A stretch of 64,000 bases of DNA from Eubacterium sp. (GTDB lineage: Bacteria; Bacillota; Clostridia; Oscillospirales; Acutalibacteraceae): NCBI GenBank assembly GCA_017450645.1, contig JAFSTE010000021.1, positions 124,001-188,000 on the forward strand, given 5' to 3'. The position numbers and the translations under genes were made by a program. This document shows positions 18,673 to 27,788 of the stretch, piece after piece. A model generated the notes under the pieces. It was not told the origin of the DNA, searched no databases, and saw only the letters and a program-made list of their open reading frames with translations. Positions within the stretch are counted from its first letter, which is position 1; every line of letters starts with the position of its first letter.

Positions 18673-19927
18673 AACTATCTCTCTTATGTTAGCCGTTATG
18701 CTTATTATTTGCGTGCTCAACCCTTTTAGCGCTATGGCTAAGGACAAGTATTTTACCGACGAGCAGATTGAATACTATAAAAATCTCGGGCTTAAAGGCA
18801 CCGAGGTGAATGTTTACAACTGGGGCGACTATATTGCCGACGGCTCGGACGACCTTATGGACGCGGTACACGAATTTGAACGGCTGACGGGCGCTAAAGT
18901 TAATTACTCAAACTTTGAGTCAAACGAGAATATGTATTCTAAGCTCGCGGGCGGCGGCGTTTCGTACGATGTTATAACTCCTTCGGACTATATGATTGAA
19001 AGGCTCATAGACGAAAATATGCTCCTTGAGCTTGATTATGATAATATCCCGAACTTCAAATATATCAAGGACAGCTGCAAGAGCTACTATTTTGACCCCG
19101 ACAACAAGTACACTGTTGCGTTTAACACAGGCTACACTGCGCTGATTTATAACAAAAATCTTGTTAAGGAAAAGCCTGACTCTTGGTCTGTTTTGTGGGA
19201 CGAGCAATACAAAGACAAGGTGCTTATGTTCAACAACTCGCGCGACGCGTTCGCAATAGCTCAGGCAATGCTCGGTCAGGACCTTAACACAACTAACGAG
19301 CAGGATTGGGTGGACGCGGCTAAGCTCTTGGCTGAACAAAAGGACGCGGTTAATCCCGTATATGTCATGGACGAGGTGTTTAACCTTATGGAATCGGGCG
19401 AATACGCGTTTGCAACCTATTATTCGGGCGACTACGTTTTGATGAGTGAAAACTATGAGGACCTCGGATACTGTTTCCCCAAGGAAGGTGTAAACGCTTT
19501 TTGCGACGCGTTTTGCGTACCCACCTGCGCTCAGAATAAAAAAGGCGCTGAGGCGTTCATAAACTTTATGAACGAGCCGCAGGTCGCCTTTGATAACGAG
19601 GAATATATTTACTACGCGTCCGCTAACGAAACGGTTGAAAAGGACGAAAACTCCTCGCTTTACCAAAACGAGGCAGTATATCCAAAGGTTGCGCCAAAGT
19701 CGCAGCCGTTTAAAAACCTGCCGCAGAATATTCTCGAGCTTCAAAGCAGCTTGTGGAATCAGGTAAAGGGCGGTAAGCTCTCAAGCCAAAACGAGCAGGA
19801 AGAAAAAGAGATATACATCGCTTCGGCGGTAATCGCAGGTATCGTGGTGATTATACTGCTGTTTGCGTTTATCAATAAGCGAAAAAAGAACAAGGAACAG
19901 GATTTAAGCGACTTATATGCAAAGTAA
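18665..19927 (+). CDS. potD: polyamine ABC transporter substrate-binding protein with C-terminal membrane anchor
   Basis: 420 residues, about 60 more than usual for PotD. A signal peptide (MRKTISLMLAVMLIICVLNP, ending near AMA at residue 25) lacks a clear lipobox. The binding-protein body contains VNVYNWGDYI near residues 45-54 and YDVITPSDYMIERL, both typical of PotD/PotF. The C-terminus adds a hydrophobic helix (IYIASAVIAGIVVIILLFAF, ~378-397) and a basic tail NKRKKNKEQ. This form should be anchored outside by a membrane helix instead of a lipid. The last eleven bases overlap the HAD phosphatase gene. Confidence 0.93.
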   Translation: MRKTISLMLAVMLIICVLNPFSAMAKDKYFTDEQIEYYKNLGLKGTEVNVYNWGDYIADGSDDLMDAVHEFERLTGAKVNYSNFESNENMYSKLAGGGVSYDVITPSDYMIERLIDENMLLELDYDNIPNFKYIKDSCKSYYFDPDNKYTVAFNTGYTALIYNKNLVKEKPDSWSVLWDEQYKDKVLMFNNSRDAFAIAQAMLGQDLNTTNEQDWVDAAKLLAEQKDAVNPVYVMDEVFNLMESGEYAFATYYSGDYVLMSENYEDLGYCFPKEGVNAFCDAFCVPTCAQNKKGAEAFINFMNEPQVAFDNEEYIYYASANETVEKDENSSLYQNEAVYPKVAPKSQPFKNLPQNILELQSSLWNQVKGGKLSSQNEQEEKEIYIASAVIAGIVVIILLFAFINKRKKNKEQDLSDLYAK

Positions 19928-20573
19928 AATAAAATGTGCCATCTTCGACTTAGACGGCACGCTTGTAAACACAATAGACGATTTAGGAAACTGCTGCAAT
20001 ATTCTGCTAAAGAAGTACGGCTATAACTATGAGTGGAGCGAGAGTGACTACAAAAGATTTGTAGGTAACGGCGCGAGGAAGCTCGTTGACCGCGCTTTCG
20101 GCGGAAGACTCAGCGAAAGCGAGCTTGACAGCATTTATGCCGAGTTCAAACCGCTATACAAAAACAGTATGCTCGATAATGCGTATGTTTATGACGGCGT
20201 CAAGGAGCAGCTTGATATGCTTAAGGCTGCGGGGCTGAAGCTCTGTGTTGTTACTAACAAGCCGAGCGCTGCGGCTAATGGAATGGTTGAGCATTTCTTC
20301 GGCGAGGGTTACTTTGACTGCATTTCGGGTGTCGTTGACGGCAAGCCCACAAAGCCCGACCCGTATACCACCCTGCTTGCGCTTGAAACCGTTGGCTGTA
20401 AAGCGGACGAAGCTATCTATTTCGGCGACAGTAATGTGGATATGAAAACGGCTAAAAACGCGGGTGTAGAAGCAATCGGCGTTACCTGGGGCTTTCGCTC
20501 ATTCGAGGAGCTGTTTGCCGAAGACCCGTCGGTAATAATCGACGAGCCGAGCTATATATCTAAGCTAATATAG
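19917..20573 (+). CDS. HAD-superfamily phosphatase (phosphoglycolate phosphatase-like)
   Basis: 218 residues. HAD motif I is FDLDGTLVNT near residues 9-18, motif II lies in VVTNKPSAA, motif III is the Lys in GKPTKPDP and motif IV is YFGDSNVDMKTAKNAG. The helical cap and these motifs place it in the Gph/PGP-like subfamily, which acts on phosphoglycolate or other small sugar phosphates. ATG at 19917 overlaps potD by eleven bases, so it is probably co-transcribed with the polyamine transporter. The physiological substrate is not readable. Confidence 0.88.
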   Translation: MQSKIKCAIFDLDGTLVNTIDDLGNCCNILLKKYGYNYEWSESDYKRFVGNGARKLVDRAFGGRLSESELDSIYAEFKPLYKNSMLDNAYVYDGVKEQLDMLKAAGLKLCVVTNKPSAAANGMVEHFFGEGYFDCISGVVDGKPTKPDPYTTLLALETVGCKADEAIYFGDSNVDMKTAKNAGVEAIGVTWGFRSFEELFAEDPSVIIDEPSYISKLI

Positions 20574-20576
20574 CTG

Positions 20577-20605
20577 TTGATACAGCAAAACATATATGAA
20601 ATAAT
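20577..20605 (+). promoter_or_regulatory. possible promoter of the dehydrogenase/amidohydrolase operon
   Basis: TTGATA (20577-20582), 17 bases, AATAAT (20600-20605). The -10 is a poor match, but the pair sits in the only gap between the HAD gene and the dehydrogenase, ahead of a strong GAGGTGATGG ribosome site. Confidence 0.4.
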
Positions 20606-20631
20606 TATAAAAATTATCAAGAGGTGATGGT

Positions 20632-21837
20632 TTGAAAACTTTTGGTACTTATTTTGTGAACGATAAGGATAAGCCGCTGAGATACGGCGAGATTAACCTG
20701 ATAAACCCTAAGCGCGAAAGACTCAGAGGTGAGCCGAAGCTTGAGGGTGTCGAGTGTGTGCCGATATTCTGCGGATTTTGCGGAACTGACTTTGCGCTAA
20801 TGAAAATGGGCGAAGACGGTGAGCTTGACGCTAAGTTCCCCGAGGGTGAAAAAAGACTTATTAACGGCCACGAAGGCGTGGTTTGGGTACCGAGCGAAAA
20901 CCGCTTTGCGATTGTATTAATACGCGGCGGCGACAGCTGCGACCCGACACGCTTTACCGAGGACGAAACCTATTTTGAATACGGATGCGACAAGGCGGAC
21001 GGTCTGTTTTGCGACAAAAACTACTTTAACCCCGATATGCTGCTGCATCTGCCCGAGGAATACGAGAAGCTTGACAAGCTCCCCCTTTCTATCGCTAAGC
21101 GCGTTGTATTCAGCGACCCGTATGCTTGTGCAATATTCCAGCACGAGCGTATGACCGATATAGGCGAGGCGCAGAACTTCCGCGTAATTATGGCGCGCGA
21201 GAAGTGCAGCGAACAGGAAGCAAGAGAACTTGCCAAAAACGAGACCTTTGAAAAGACGGTTATCTACGGACTTGGTACGACAGGACTCTTTATCGGCGAC
21301 CAAATCAGGCGCAATCACCCCGACGCTAAAATACTTTTCGTTGCGCGCAGCGGCGCCGACAGCGAAAAGGTTAAGTTTGCAAAGGACAATATGAACGCCG
21401 ACTACCTCAGCGCAGGCGGTCTGAGCGAAACAGAAATCGCTGACAAAATAAAGGCATATTTCGGCTCTGCATGCTCGGTATTTGTAGGCACAAGCGGTAA
21501 CGCGGTTGAGAGCAGAATCGCATTTGAGCACGAAGTACTCGGCTGCAACGGTATTTACGACAGCTTTTCGCTCGGTCCTAAGCTCGAATTCGACACGATG
21601 CCGTTCGGCTTTAAAAACCATGTTATCCTCTCCTCCATTAACTTTACGCAAAAGCACATGGAAGAGGCTATAAGAATTTTATCGGTCAGCAAGTTTGACG
21701 AGGTTGTAAGGCTTATTGACAAAGACGAGTTTACTGCTGACCCGATTGACGCTTATTATAACAAGATTTACAGCAAGGCAGCTCCGCTTAAAACTGCTGT
21801 TATCTGGAATAAAAGATACATAGATGAGGACAACTAA
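20632..21837 (+). CDS. zinc-type MDR dehydrogenase (glucose-dehydrogenase-like)
   Basis: 401 residues. The start is TTG at 20632, with GAGGTGATGG upstream. N-terminal FCGFCGTDFALMK and INGHEGVVWV hold Cys and His-Glu residues expected for the catalytic zinc of medium-chain dehydrogenases. The nucleotide-binding region reads VIYGLGTTGLFIGDQIRR. The middle (RGGDSCDPTRFTEDE to FEYGCDKADGLF) resembles archaeal-type glucose dehydrogenases rather than ordinary alcohol dehydrogenases. It probably oxidises a sugar to a lactone with NAD(P). Its neighbours are a second MDR dehydrogenase and an amidohydrolase, facing fucA/fucI, so a 6-deoxyhexose such as L-fucose is a candidate substrate (inference). 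Confidence 0.75.
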   Translation: MKTFGTYFVNDKDKPLRYGEINLINPKRERLRGEPKLEGVECVPIFCGFCGTDFALMKMGEDGELDAKFPEGEKRLINGHEGVVWVPSENRFAIVLIRGGDSCDPTRFTEDETYFEYGCDKADGLFCDKNYFNPDMLLHLPEEYEKLDKLPLSIAKRVVFSDPYACAIFQHERMTDIGEAQNFRVIMAREKCSEQEARELAKNETFEKTVIYGLGTTGLFIGDQIRRNHPDAKILFVARSGADSEKVKFAKDNMNADYLSAGGLSETEIADKIKAYFGSACSVFVGTSGNAVESRIAFEHEVLGCNGIYDSFSLGPKLEFDTMPFGFKNHVILSSINFTQKHMEEAIRILSVSKFDEVVRLIDKDEFTADPIDAYYNKIYSKAAPLKTAVIWNKRYIDEDN

Positions 21838-22863
21838 ATGAAAGCAATTCAAATAACAAAGCCGTTTGAAATCGGCATTATTGACAAAGAAATCCCTACC
21901 CCTAAAGAGGGCGAAGCTCTCCTTCGCGTGCTTTACTGCGGTATTTGCGGCGCGGATGTTGCGTCGTACACAGGCAATCAGCCGTTTACCACCTATCCGA
22001 GAATACCTGGACACGAGTTTTCAGCGCAGATTGTTGAAGTACCCGAAAACGACAAGGGCTTTAAGAAGGGTGACATAATCACCTGCAACCCTTACTTTAA
22101 CTGCGGAGAATGCTATGCGTGCAAGCGCGGTATCGTAAACGCGTGCTACGACAATCAGACTATGGGCGTACAGCGCGACGGCAGTTTTCAGGAATATATT
22201 ACTATGCCTCTTGAAAGGCTTATTGACGGAAAAGGCTTAAGTGCAAAAGAGCTCGCGCTTATCGAGCCGTTTTCTATCAGCGCTCACGCACTTTCGAGGG
22301 CTGAGGTTAAAGAGGGCGACAACCTTCTTATTATGGGCGCAGGTCCTATCGGTTTGTTTGCGCTTATCAAGGCTAAGGCTATGGGCGCAAGGGTTGCAAT
22401 CGCAGACCTTATGGAGTGCCGCTTAGAGCTTGCCGAAAAGTTCGGCGCAGACTGCATAATCAATAACAAGGTAGACGATTTTAAAGAGAAGTGCAATGAA
22501 TTTACAAGCGGCAACGGCTTTGACATTTGTGTAGAAGCTTGCGGCGCACCGGTTACCTTCCTTTCTTGTATTGAGGAGGCTTCGCACGGCGCTAACATTA
22601 TCCTTATAGGTAACGGCAAGAAGGAAACCACTTTCCTGCACTCGATTATTCTTAAAAAAGAGCTTAACATCTTCGGCAGCAGAAATGCGTTTACTAAGGA
22701 TTTCGAGGAGCTTATCGAGCTCGTTTCCACTAAGGACACCGATATTCTCAGTATGATTAGCGGCGTTTACGATGTAGAAAACGCAAAGGATGCTTTTGAC
22801 TCGCTTGCAAATAACGACGGTTCGCTTGCTAAGCTGCTTATTAAATTCAGCGACGGAGAATAA
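21838..22863 (+). CDS. zinc-binding MDR dehydrogenase (sorbitol/L-threonine dehydrogenase type)
   Basis: 341 residues. The catalytic zinc motif is YCGICGADV near residues 33-41 and PGHEFSA near 58-64; the structural zinc motif is CGECYACKRGIVNAC. The NAD-binding loop is MGAGPIGLFALIKAKAMGA. It belongs to the polyol/threonine/galactonate dehydrogenase group. The ATG immediately follows the preceding stop codon, and the next gene begins four bases after its stop, so it is the middle gene of a three-gene operon. The likely role is oxidation of a sugar acid or deoxy-sugar intermediate; this is inferred. Confidence 0.85.
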   Translation: MKAIQITKPFEIGIIDKEIPTPKEGEALLRVLYCGICGADVASYTGNQPFTTYPRIPGHEFSAQIVEVPENDKGFKKGDIITCNPYFNCGECYACKRGIVNACYDNQTMGVQRDGSFQEYITMPLERLIDGKGLSAKELALIEPFSISAHALSRAEVKEGDNLLIMGAGPIGLFALIKAKAMGARVAIADLMECRLELAEKFGADCIINNKVDDFKEKCNEFTSGNGFDICVEACGAPVTFLSCIEEASHGANIILIGNGKKETTFLHSIILKKELNIFGSRNAFTKDFEELIELVSTKDTDILSMISGVYDVENAKDAFDSLANNDGSLAKLLIKFSDGE

Positions 22864-22866
22864 GCT

Positions 22867-23736
22867 ATGATTATTGACGCACACGCTCATTTGTGGAAAG
22901 AGCAGACGGGAAGGCGCGACAACTCCCCCGTTCGCTCGCTTGAAAACGGCAAAAGCGACTTCGGCGGCGAGGTAAGACAAATGATGCCGCCGTATATGCT
23001 TACCGCTGAAAATTCGCCCGAAATGCTTATATCTAATATGGACTACGCGGGAGTTAACGGCGCGGTGATTGTATGTGAGGTTATGGACGGTAACCAAAAC
23101 GATTATTTCCTTGCTGCAAAAGCAAAATATCCAAACAGACTTAAGGTTTGCGCCTTTTTCGACGAGGGCGAGGATTACACGCTCGAAGGCTTTGACGGCG
23201 TTAAAATCTGCGCATGCAAGCTCAAAACACCCGGTATTCAAAAGCATATTGATGTATTTGAAGCGGCGTTAAAGCAGGATAAATTTGTATGCATTGAGCT
23301 TGAGGACGGCGACGCGCAGACGGACGAGCTTGAGGAGATTATACAGCAGCTGCCCGACCTGAAAATCGCTATAGGTCACTTCGGTATGGTAACGCGTGAC
23401 AAGTGGCAGGAGCAAATTAAGCTCGCGAGATACAAAAATGTATTCGTAGAAAGCGGAGGAATTACCTGGCTGTTTAACGAGGAGTTCTACCCCTACCCCT
23501 CCGCAATAAGAGCGATTAACGAGGCGGCAGATATCTGCGGTTTTGACAAACTGATGTGGGGCAGCGACTACCCGCGCACAATGGTTGAAATAACCTATAA
23601 GATGAGCTTTGATTTTGTTATTAAGTCAAAAGAAATAAGCGAGGAAAACAAAAATAAATTCCTTTTTGAAAACGCAAAAGATTTTTACGGTTTTGATAAC
23701 CTGCCCCCTGTTAACCCCGTGCCTAATATGTTATAA
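22867..23736 (+). CDS. amidohydrolase-2 family metal-dependent hydrolase (possible aldonolactonase)
   Basis: 289 residues. The N-terminal metal motif is IIDAHAHLW (HxH), the middle His is in IGHFGM, and the C-terminal Asp is in MWGSDYPRT, the pattern of the TIM-barrel amidohydrolase-2 family. L-fuconolactonase and L-rhamnonolactonase belong to this family. Following two sugar dehydrogenases, hydrolysis of a sugar lactone is the most natural role, but decarboxylases share the fold. A terminator hairpin follows seven bases after the stop. It is the last gene of the operon and converges on fucI. Confidence 0.82.
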   Translation: MIIDAHAHLWKEQTGRRDNSPVRSLENGKSDFGGEVRQMMPPYMLTAENSPEMLISNMDYAGVNGAVIVCEVMDGNQNDYFLAAKAKYPNRLKVCAFFDEGEDYTLEGFDGVKICACKLKTPGIQKHIDVFEAALKQDKFVCIELEDGDAQTDELEEIIQQLPDLKIAIGHFGMVTRDKWQEQIKLARYKNVFVESGGITWLFNEEFYPYPSAIRAINEAADICGFDKLMWGSDYPRTMVEITYKMSFDFVIKSKEISEENKNKFLFENAKDFYGFDNLPPVNPVPNML

Positions 23737-23742
23737 AGATTA

Positions 23743-23770
23743 AAGCACCGACTGACATCAGTCGGTGCTT
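23743..23770. terminator. bidirectional terminator between convergent sugar operons
   Basis: Perfect inverted repeat: AAGCACCGACTGA (23743-23755) and TCAGTCGGTGCTT (23758-23770). It separates the converging amidohydrolase and fucI genes. T-tracts on both sides are short (GATTATTT and TAATCTTT). Confidence 0.8.
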
Positions 23771-23784
23771 GATTATTTAATATA

Positions 23785-25569
23785 CTATTTATAAAGCGGA
23801 CCATAAGTAGCGCAAGCTCTGAAGTCAGCAGATTGTGTATCCTCTGTACCAAAGGCTGCCCATGAGTGCGGACGGAAAATTCTATCCTCGTCTACGTTAT
23901 GCATATTAACGGGTATTCTGAGCATTGAAGCAAGCGTGATAAGCTCGCCGCCCACATGACCGTAAACGGTTACGCCGTGGTTAGCTCCCCAGTTAGCCAT
24001 AACGCTGTAAACATCCTTAAACGCGCCCTTGCCGGTAAGATTAGGTACAAACCATGTTGTAGGCCAGGTCGGGTCGGTACGCTTGTCGATAACATTGTGG
24101 ATTTCATCCGGAAGGTCAGCCGTGTATCCCTCTGCAAGCTGAAGCACAGGACCGATGCCGTCAATAACATTAACTCTTAACATAGTTACGGGCATCTCAG
24201 CGTGGCATCTGAAGTGGCTCGAGAAGCCGCCGCCGCGGAAGTACTCGTAATTCGCTCTGCACCAGTCGGTAGCGTCAAGGCAAGCCTTGATGTCGTCCTG
24301 AGTCATCTCCCAGAACGGTTTCATACAGCCGTTACCGTTTGCGTCCTTAGCTGCGCCGCTGCCGTCAAGCGCGGTTGCGCCCGAGTTAATAAGGTGGATA
24401 AAGCCGTTAGCCGCAACGCCGTCGGGCTTAATGCCGGTAACGCGCTCGCAAGCCTCGGGGCTCCAGTATGTACGAACATCGTGGAAGCAAGGCGCGGTAT
24501 TAGTAACGAGCGTGCCGAGCATCATAGCAACGCAGTTAAGCGTGTCGTTCTCGGTAGCAAACGGAGTCGGTGCTTTTTTGCCGTTCCAGTCAAATGTGCT
24601 TGCAAGAATAGCTTCTGTAAAGTCAGCGTTAGGAAGCCAGTCTGTCCACTGACGCTGTCCCTGGAAGCCGCCTGCAAACGCGTTCTTACCGAGCGCTTCC
24701 TCGTGCCAGCCCATCTCGTCGAGCTTTTTATTTCCGTAAAGGATATCGCGCATAATCATAGTCATTTTAACTATGAACTCCCAGTCCTTATCGGCAGCGA
24801 TAACCTTAGACTTTGTGATAATCTCGGGGAGGTCTTTTCCGGCGTTGCAGTCAAAGCCTTCCTTACAGTTTTCCTTAACCCATTTAAGAGCCTTTTCGTA
24901 CTCGTCGTGGTCGTATATTTCAAGAGTGATACGGCGGATAATCTCGGTCATATCTACCCACTCTGCACGGATACCGAAATACTTCTGGAACATATCTGCG
25001 TTACAAAAGCTGCCTGCAATACCCATAGCAACGCCGCCGAAGTTTACATAAGCCTTGTTTCTCATCCAGCCTACGCTAACCGAGCAACGCGCAAAGCGCA
25101 AAATCTTTTCGGCAACATCCTCGGGAATTACCGTATCATTTGCGTCCTGAACATCTCTGCCGTAAATCGAAAATGCGGGCAATCCCTTCTGCGCATACGC
25201 CGCCATAACCGCTGCAAGATAAACAGCGCCCGGTCTTTCGGTACCGTTTAAGCCCCATACCGCTTTAATAGTGGTCGGGTCCATATCAAAAGTCTCGCTT
25301 CCGTAGCACCAGCAGGGAGTTACAGAAAGAGTAGCAACAACATTTTCGCTCGAAAACTCCTCGGCGCACTTTGCAGCCTCAGCGCCGCCGCCGATAGTGG
25401 TGGAGCTGATAACGCACTGAACGGGTGTGCCGTCGGGATATTTAAGGTTTTCTTCGATAAGTGCTTTAGCCGCGTTAGCCATACCCATTGTCTGAGCTTC
25501 AAGGCTTTCGCGAACGCCGCCCCAGCGGCCGTCAATAACGGGTCTTATGCCGATTTTTGGATATAACAT
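23785..25569 (-). CDS. fucI: L-fucose isomerase
   Basis: 594 residues, the normal length for FucI. The N-terminal segment [20 protein letters not shown] is diagnostic. It continues with [17 protein letters not shown], the Trp/Asn-rich [20 protein letters not shown] and the C-terminal [20 protein letters not shown]. It converts L-fucose to L-fuculose in the cytoplasm and uses Mn2+. ATG at 25569 follows AGGAGGAA, and fucA ends 15 bases upstream. No fuculokinase gene is present in this window, so the phosphorylation step must be encoded elsewhere or done by another kinase. Confidence 0.96.
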   Translation of the reverse strand: MLYPKIGIRPVIDGRWGGVRESLEAQTMGMANAAKALIEENLKYPDGTPVQCVISSTTIGGGAEAAKCAEEFSSENVVATLSVTPCWCYGSETFDMDPTTIKAVWGLNGTERPGAVYLAAVMAAYAQKGLPAFSIYGRDVQDANDTVIPEDVAEKILRFARCSVSVGWMRNKAYVNFGGVAMGIAGSFCNADMFQKYFGIRAEWVDMTEIIRRITLEIYDHDEYEKALKWVKENCKEGFDCNAGKDLPEIITKSKVIAADKDWEFIVKMTMIMRDILYGNKKLDEMGWHEEALGKNAFAGGFQGQRQWTDWLPNADFTEAILASTFDWNGKKAPTPFATENDTLNCVAMMLGTLVTNTAPCFHDVRTYWSPEACERVTGIKPDGVAANGFIHLINSGATALDGSGAAKDANGNGCMKPFWEMTQDDIKACLDATDWCRANYEYFRGGGFSSHFRCHAEMPVTMLRVNVIDGIGPVLQLAEGYTADLPDEIHNVIDKRTDPTWPTTWFVPNLTGKGAFKDVYSVMANWGANHGVTVYGHVGGELITLASMLRIPVNMHNVDEDRIFRPHSWAAFGTEDTQSADFRACATYGPLYK

Positions 25570-25584
25570 AATATTCCTCCTAAA

Positions 25585-26295
25585 TTAATCCTTTTTATGA
25601 AGTATATCGTCGTCGGGGTTAAACACCTTGTGACCAGGGTGTCTGCCCGTAACTTTATAATAGCTTCTGAGGTCAATAAGCTTTTGGACATTTTCGTTGC
25701 TGATGTCATAGCTTCCGCCGAGAATAACGGCGTTAATGGTAATCTTAGCCCAGAGTTCAAGGCTTTCCATACGATAAAACGCGGTGATAACATCGCTGCC
25801 GACAGCAAGTGCGCCATGGTTTTCAAGCAGCATTACATCGTGCTCCTCGAGGTACGGCTCGATAGCGTTAGGCACCTCGATAGTAGACGGAGTACCGTAC
25901 GGTGTCAGCGGAACCGCGCCCATAACGGCAACATCCTCAATCATATTATACATATCCATCGCTTTATGAGCTACAGCAAATCCTGTTGCTCCGGGCGGAT
26001 GCGCGTGGATTACGCTGAACACATCGTCCCTCTTTTCATAGCAGCGAAGGTGCATTTTAATTTCGCTCGACGGTCTGAGTCCCTCGGCAGCTTCAAGCAC
26101 GTTGCCGTCTTTATCAATAATAATCAGCTTTTCGGGCGTGATAAACGACTTACTCATACCCGTAGGCGTAGCGATAATGCGCCCGTCCTCGAGCTTAACG
26201 CTGACGTTACCGTCGTTCGCAGCAACCCAGCCGAGCTGCCACATCTTATGACAAACATCACAAATCTGTTCTTTAACAGCATTGATATCCTGCAT
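25585..26295 (-). CDS. fucA: L-fuculose-phosphate aldolase (class II)
   Basis: 236 residues. It belongs to the AraD/FucA class II aldolase family. Substrate and phosphate residues are seen in AANDGNVSVKL and TPTGMSKS. Zinc ligands are the two His of SVIHAHPPGATGFA near residues 93-106 and His of LLENHGALAVG. It splits L-fuculose 1-phosphate into dihydroxyacetone phosphate and L-lactaldehyde. It is the first gene of the fucA-fucI operon, with its own promoter and an AAAGGAG site before ATG at 26295. A related five-carbon substrate is possible, but fucI next to it makes fucose likely. Confidence 0.9.
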   Translation of the reverse strand: MQDINAVKEQICDVCHKMWQLGWVAANDGNVSVKLEDGRIIATPTGMSKSFITPEKLIIIDKDGNVLEAAEGLRPSSEIKMHLRCYEKRDDVFSVIHAHPPGATGFAVAHKAMDMYNMIEDVAVMGAVPLTPYGTPSTIEVPNAIEPYLEEHDVMLLENHGALAVGSDVITAFYRMESLELWAKITINAVILGGSYDISNENVQKLIDLRSYYKVTGRHPGHKVFNPDDDILHKKD

Positions 26296-26324
26296 AAATA
26301 TACTCCTTTATAATAATATATAAT

Positions 26325-26353
26325 ATTTTAACATATATATTTGAGTTTAGCAA
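26325..26353 (-). promoter_or_regulatory. sigma-A promoter of fucA-fucI
   Basis: Minus strand TTGCTA (26348-26353), 17 bases, TAAAAT (26325-26330), about 30 bases upstream of the fucA ATG. The -35 lies just beyond the U-tract of the upstream operon's terminator. Confidence 0.6.
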
Positions 26354-26358
26354 GAAAA

Positions 26359-26380
26359 ATTGCCCTGAAAACAGGGCAAT
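26359..26380 (-). terminator. intrinsic terminator of the flavodoxin/GNAT/methyltransferase operon
   Basis: Arms ATTGCCCTG (26359-26367) and CAGGGCAAT (26372-26380) flank a four-base loop. On the minus strand the stem is followed by TTTTCTTGC, which makes a clear terminator just after the methyltransferase stop. Confidence 0.9.
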
Positions 26381-26382
26381 AA

Positions 26383-27099
26383 TTACTTTTTACGTAATAC
26401 TATTTTAATAAAGTTTAAGTATTTGCCGGCGCCGGCGTTCATCGACTTGCGATCGCCGATGGCGTACTCGTTTTCCTGCTTAAGCCAGTCAGCCCAGACC
26501 TCGTCGTTGGAGAGCATTTCCTCAACGGTAATAACCTCTGCGCCCCGGCTCTGGCTTACTATATCGCGCCAGTATTCGGTATCGTGCATATAGTCCATCT
26601 GCTCGGGCGTCCAGGAGAGGAGAAGCTCCTTTGGCAGATTCTCGTGGCAGTCCTTTTTCATACCGGGGATTGCTATATAAATATATCCCCCGCTCTTTAC
26701 AAACGGCAGAAGTTTACTGTCAAGATAGTCTGCGTTTCTGCCGAAATAGTTATACGAATCAACTGACACAACCGCGTCAAAGAATTCTTTATCAAACGTT
26801 AAATCCTCTGCATCAGCTTTAACGGGAATAATTTCTTCGTCGCTAAGTCCCATTTTGTCAAAGAATTTTTTGTTATCCTCGGGCTCGCTCCACAAATCCG
26901 AGGCGTACACCTTGAAGCCGTACTCTTTTGCAAGGAATACGCTTGTTAAGCCCTGACCGCTGCCGAGGTCGCAGACGGCAGCGCCGCTCGGAATAAGATT
27001 ATTTTGCATTAATTCCTCGGTAAGCTTTATCGGGTTTGGACCCATAATCTTAGCCATTAGCTCAGGGGTATTGTATTTTTCGCTTAACGGATATTTCAT
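26383..27099 (-). CDS. class I SAM-dependent methyltransferase
   Basis: 238 residues. Motif I is VCDLGSGQGLTSVFLAKEYG near residues 43-62, followed by the acidic VYASDLW and the post-motif FFDAVVSVDSYNYFG. The fold is that of small-molecule class I methyltransferases (UbiE/Methyltransf_11-like). The N-terminal MKYPLSEKYNTPELMAKIMGPNPIKL is typical of a broad uncharacterised Firmicutes group. It is the last gene of a four-gene operon with two flavodoxin-like proteins and a GNAT enzyme. The substrate is unknown. Confidence 0.85.
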   Translation of the reverse strand: MKYPLSEKYNTPELMAKIMGPNPIKLTEELMQNNLIPSGAAVCDLGSGQGLTSVFLAKEYGFKVYASDLWSEPEDNKKFFDKMGLSDEEIIPVKADAEDLTFDKEFFDAVVSVDSYNYFGRNADYLDSKLLPFVKSGGYIYIAIPGMKKDCHENLPKELLLSWTPEQMDYMHDTEYWRDIVSQSRGAEVITVEEMLSNDEVWADWLKQENEYAIGDRKSMNAGAGKYLNFIKIVLRKK

Positions 27100-27111
27100 A
27101 TTATTCTTCCT

Positions 27112-27786
27112 TTATACACTTGAGTTAACTATCTGCGCGTACTGCTCGTCGGGTATCATAGGCGTACCGATTTCCGACAGTAAAGCTGCTTCTATTTCGC
27201 CGTTTTTTGCAAACTGCTCCCCTGCTCTTTTAACAAGCTCAAGGCGCGGTTTTGTTACAATATCAGCCTCGGGCGCATTGAACATAGGGCTTTCGGGAAC
27301 GGTAATAACAGTATGATTACTCGGGAAGCATAATTTAAACTGAGCTACTGCGGGCTCGAAATTATGCGTACTGTTCGGGAAGCCGCAGCCGCACACCATT
27401 ACATAGCGAAGATGCGAGAAATCAGCCTGTCCGACATGCTCGTACCTGTCGCCTACCTTTTGCATAGCCATACTCGACAGCGGAAGCGTGCGGTCCATAA
27501 ACGCCTTAAGCGGTGCGGGCATACCGTAGCAGTAAAGCGGATAGCTAAGTATCAGCACATCGCTGTTAAGGACTTCTTCAAGAAGCTGGCGCATATCGTC
27601 GTTATGTACGCAGGTTCCGCCGTTTCTCATACAGCTAAAGCAGCCCGTACAGTACTCGATATGGCTATCAATTAAATTAACTATACGCACATCGTTATCG
27701 CCCATACCGTCAACAAACGCGCGTGTTATATGCATAGTATCACTGCCCTCTCGCTTGGGGCTGCCGTTTAAGACAAGTATTTTCAT
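27112..27786 (-). CDS. flavodoxin-fold NAD(P)H-dependent oxidoreductase with Cys motif
   Basis: 224 residues. The N-terminal LVLNGSPKREGSDTMHI is the FMN-phosphate loop of the NADPH-dependent FMN reductase family. SYPLYCYGMPAPLKAFMDR is the second FMN-binding segment. Between them EYCTGCFSCMRNGGTC supplies a CxxCxxC-type Cys group, typical of iron-sulfur flavoproteins (Isf-like) of anaerobes. The C-terminal ~70 residues are an extra segment. It may move electrons from ferredoxin or NAD(P)H to an unknown acceptor. It starts two bases from the GNAT stop. Confidence 0.83.
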   Translation of the reverse strand: MKILVLNGSPKREGSDTMHITRAFVDGMGDNDVRIVNLIDSHIEYCTGCFSCMRNGGTCVHNDDMRQLLEEVLNSDVLILSYPLYCYGMPAPLKAFMDRTLPLSSMAMQKVGDRYEHVGQADFSHLRYVMVCGCGFPNSTHNFEPAVAQFKLCFPSNHTVITVPESPMFNAPEADIVTKPRLELVKRAGEQFAKNGEIEAALLSEIGTPMIPDEQYAQIVNSSV

Positions 27787-27788
27787 TA

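Noticed and set aside
24202..25251. Long open frame (349 codons) on the plus strand opposite fucI
   Set aside because: It mirrors the codon use of fucI, has no ribosome site and its translation is not protein-like (runs of Ala, Val, Arg, Ser).
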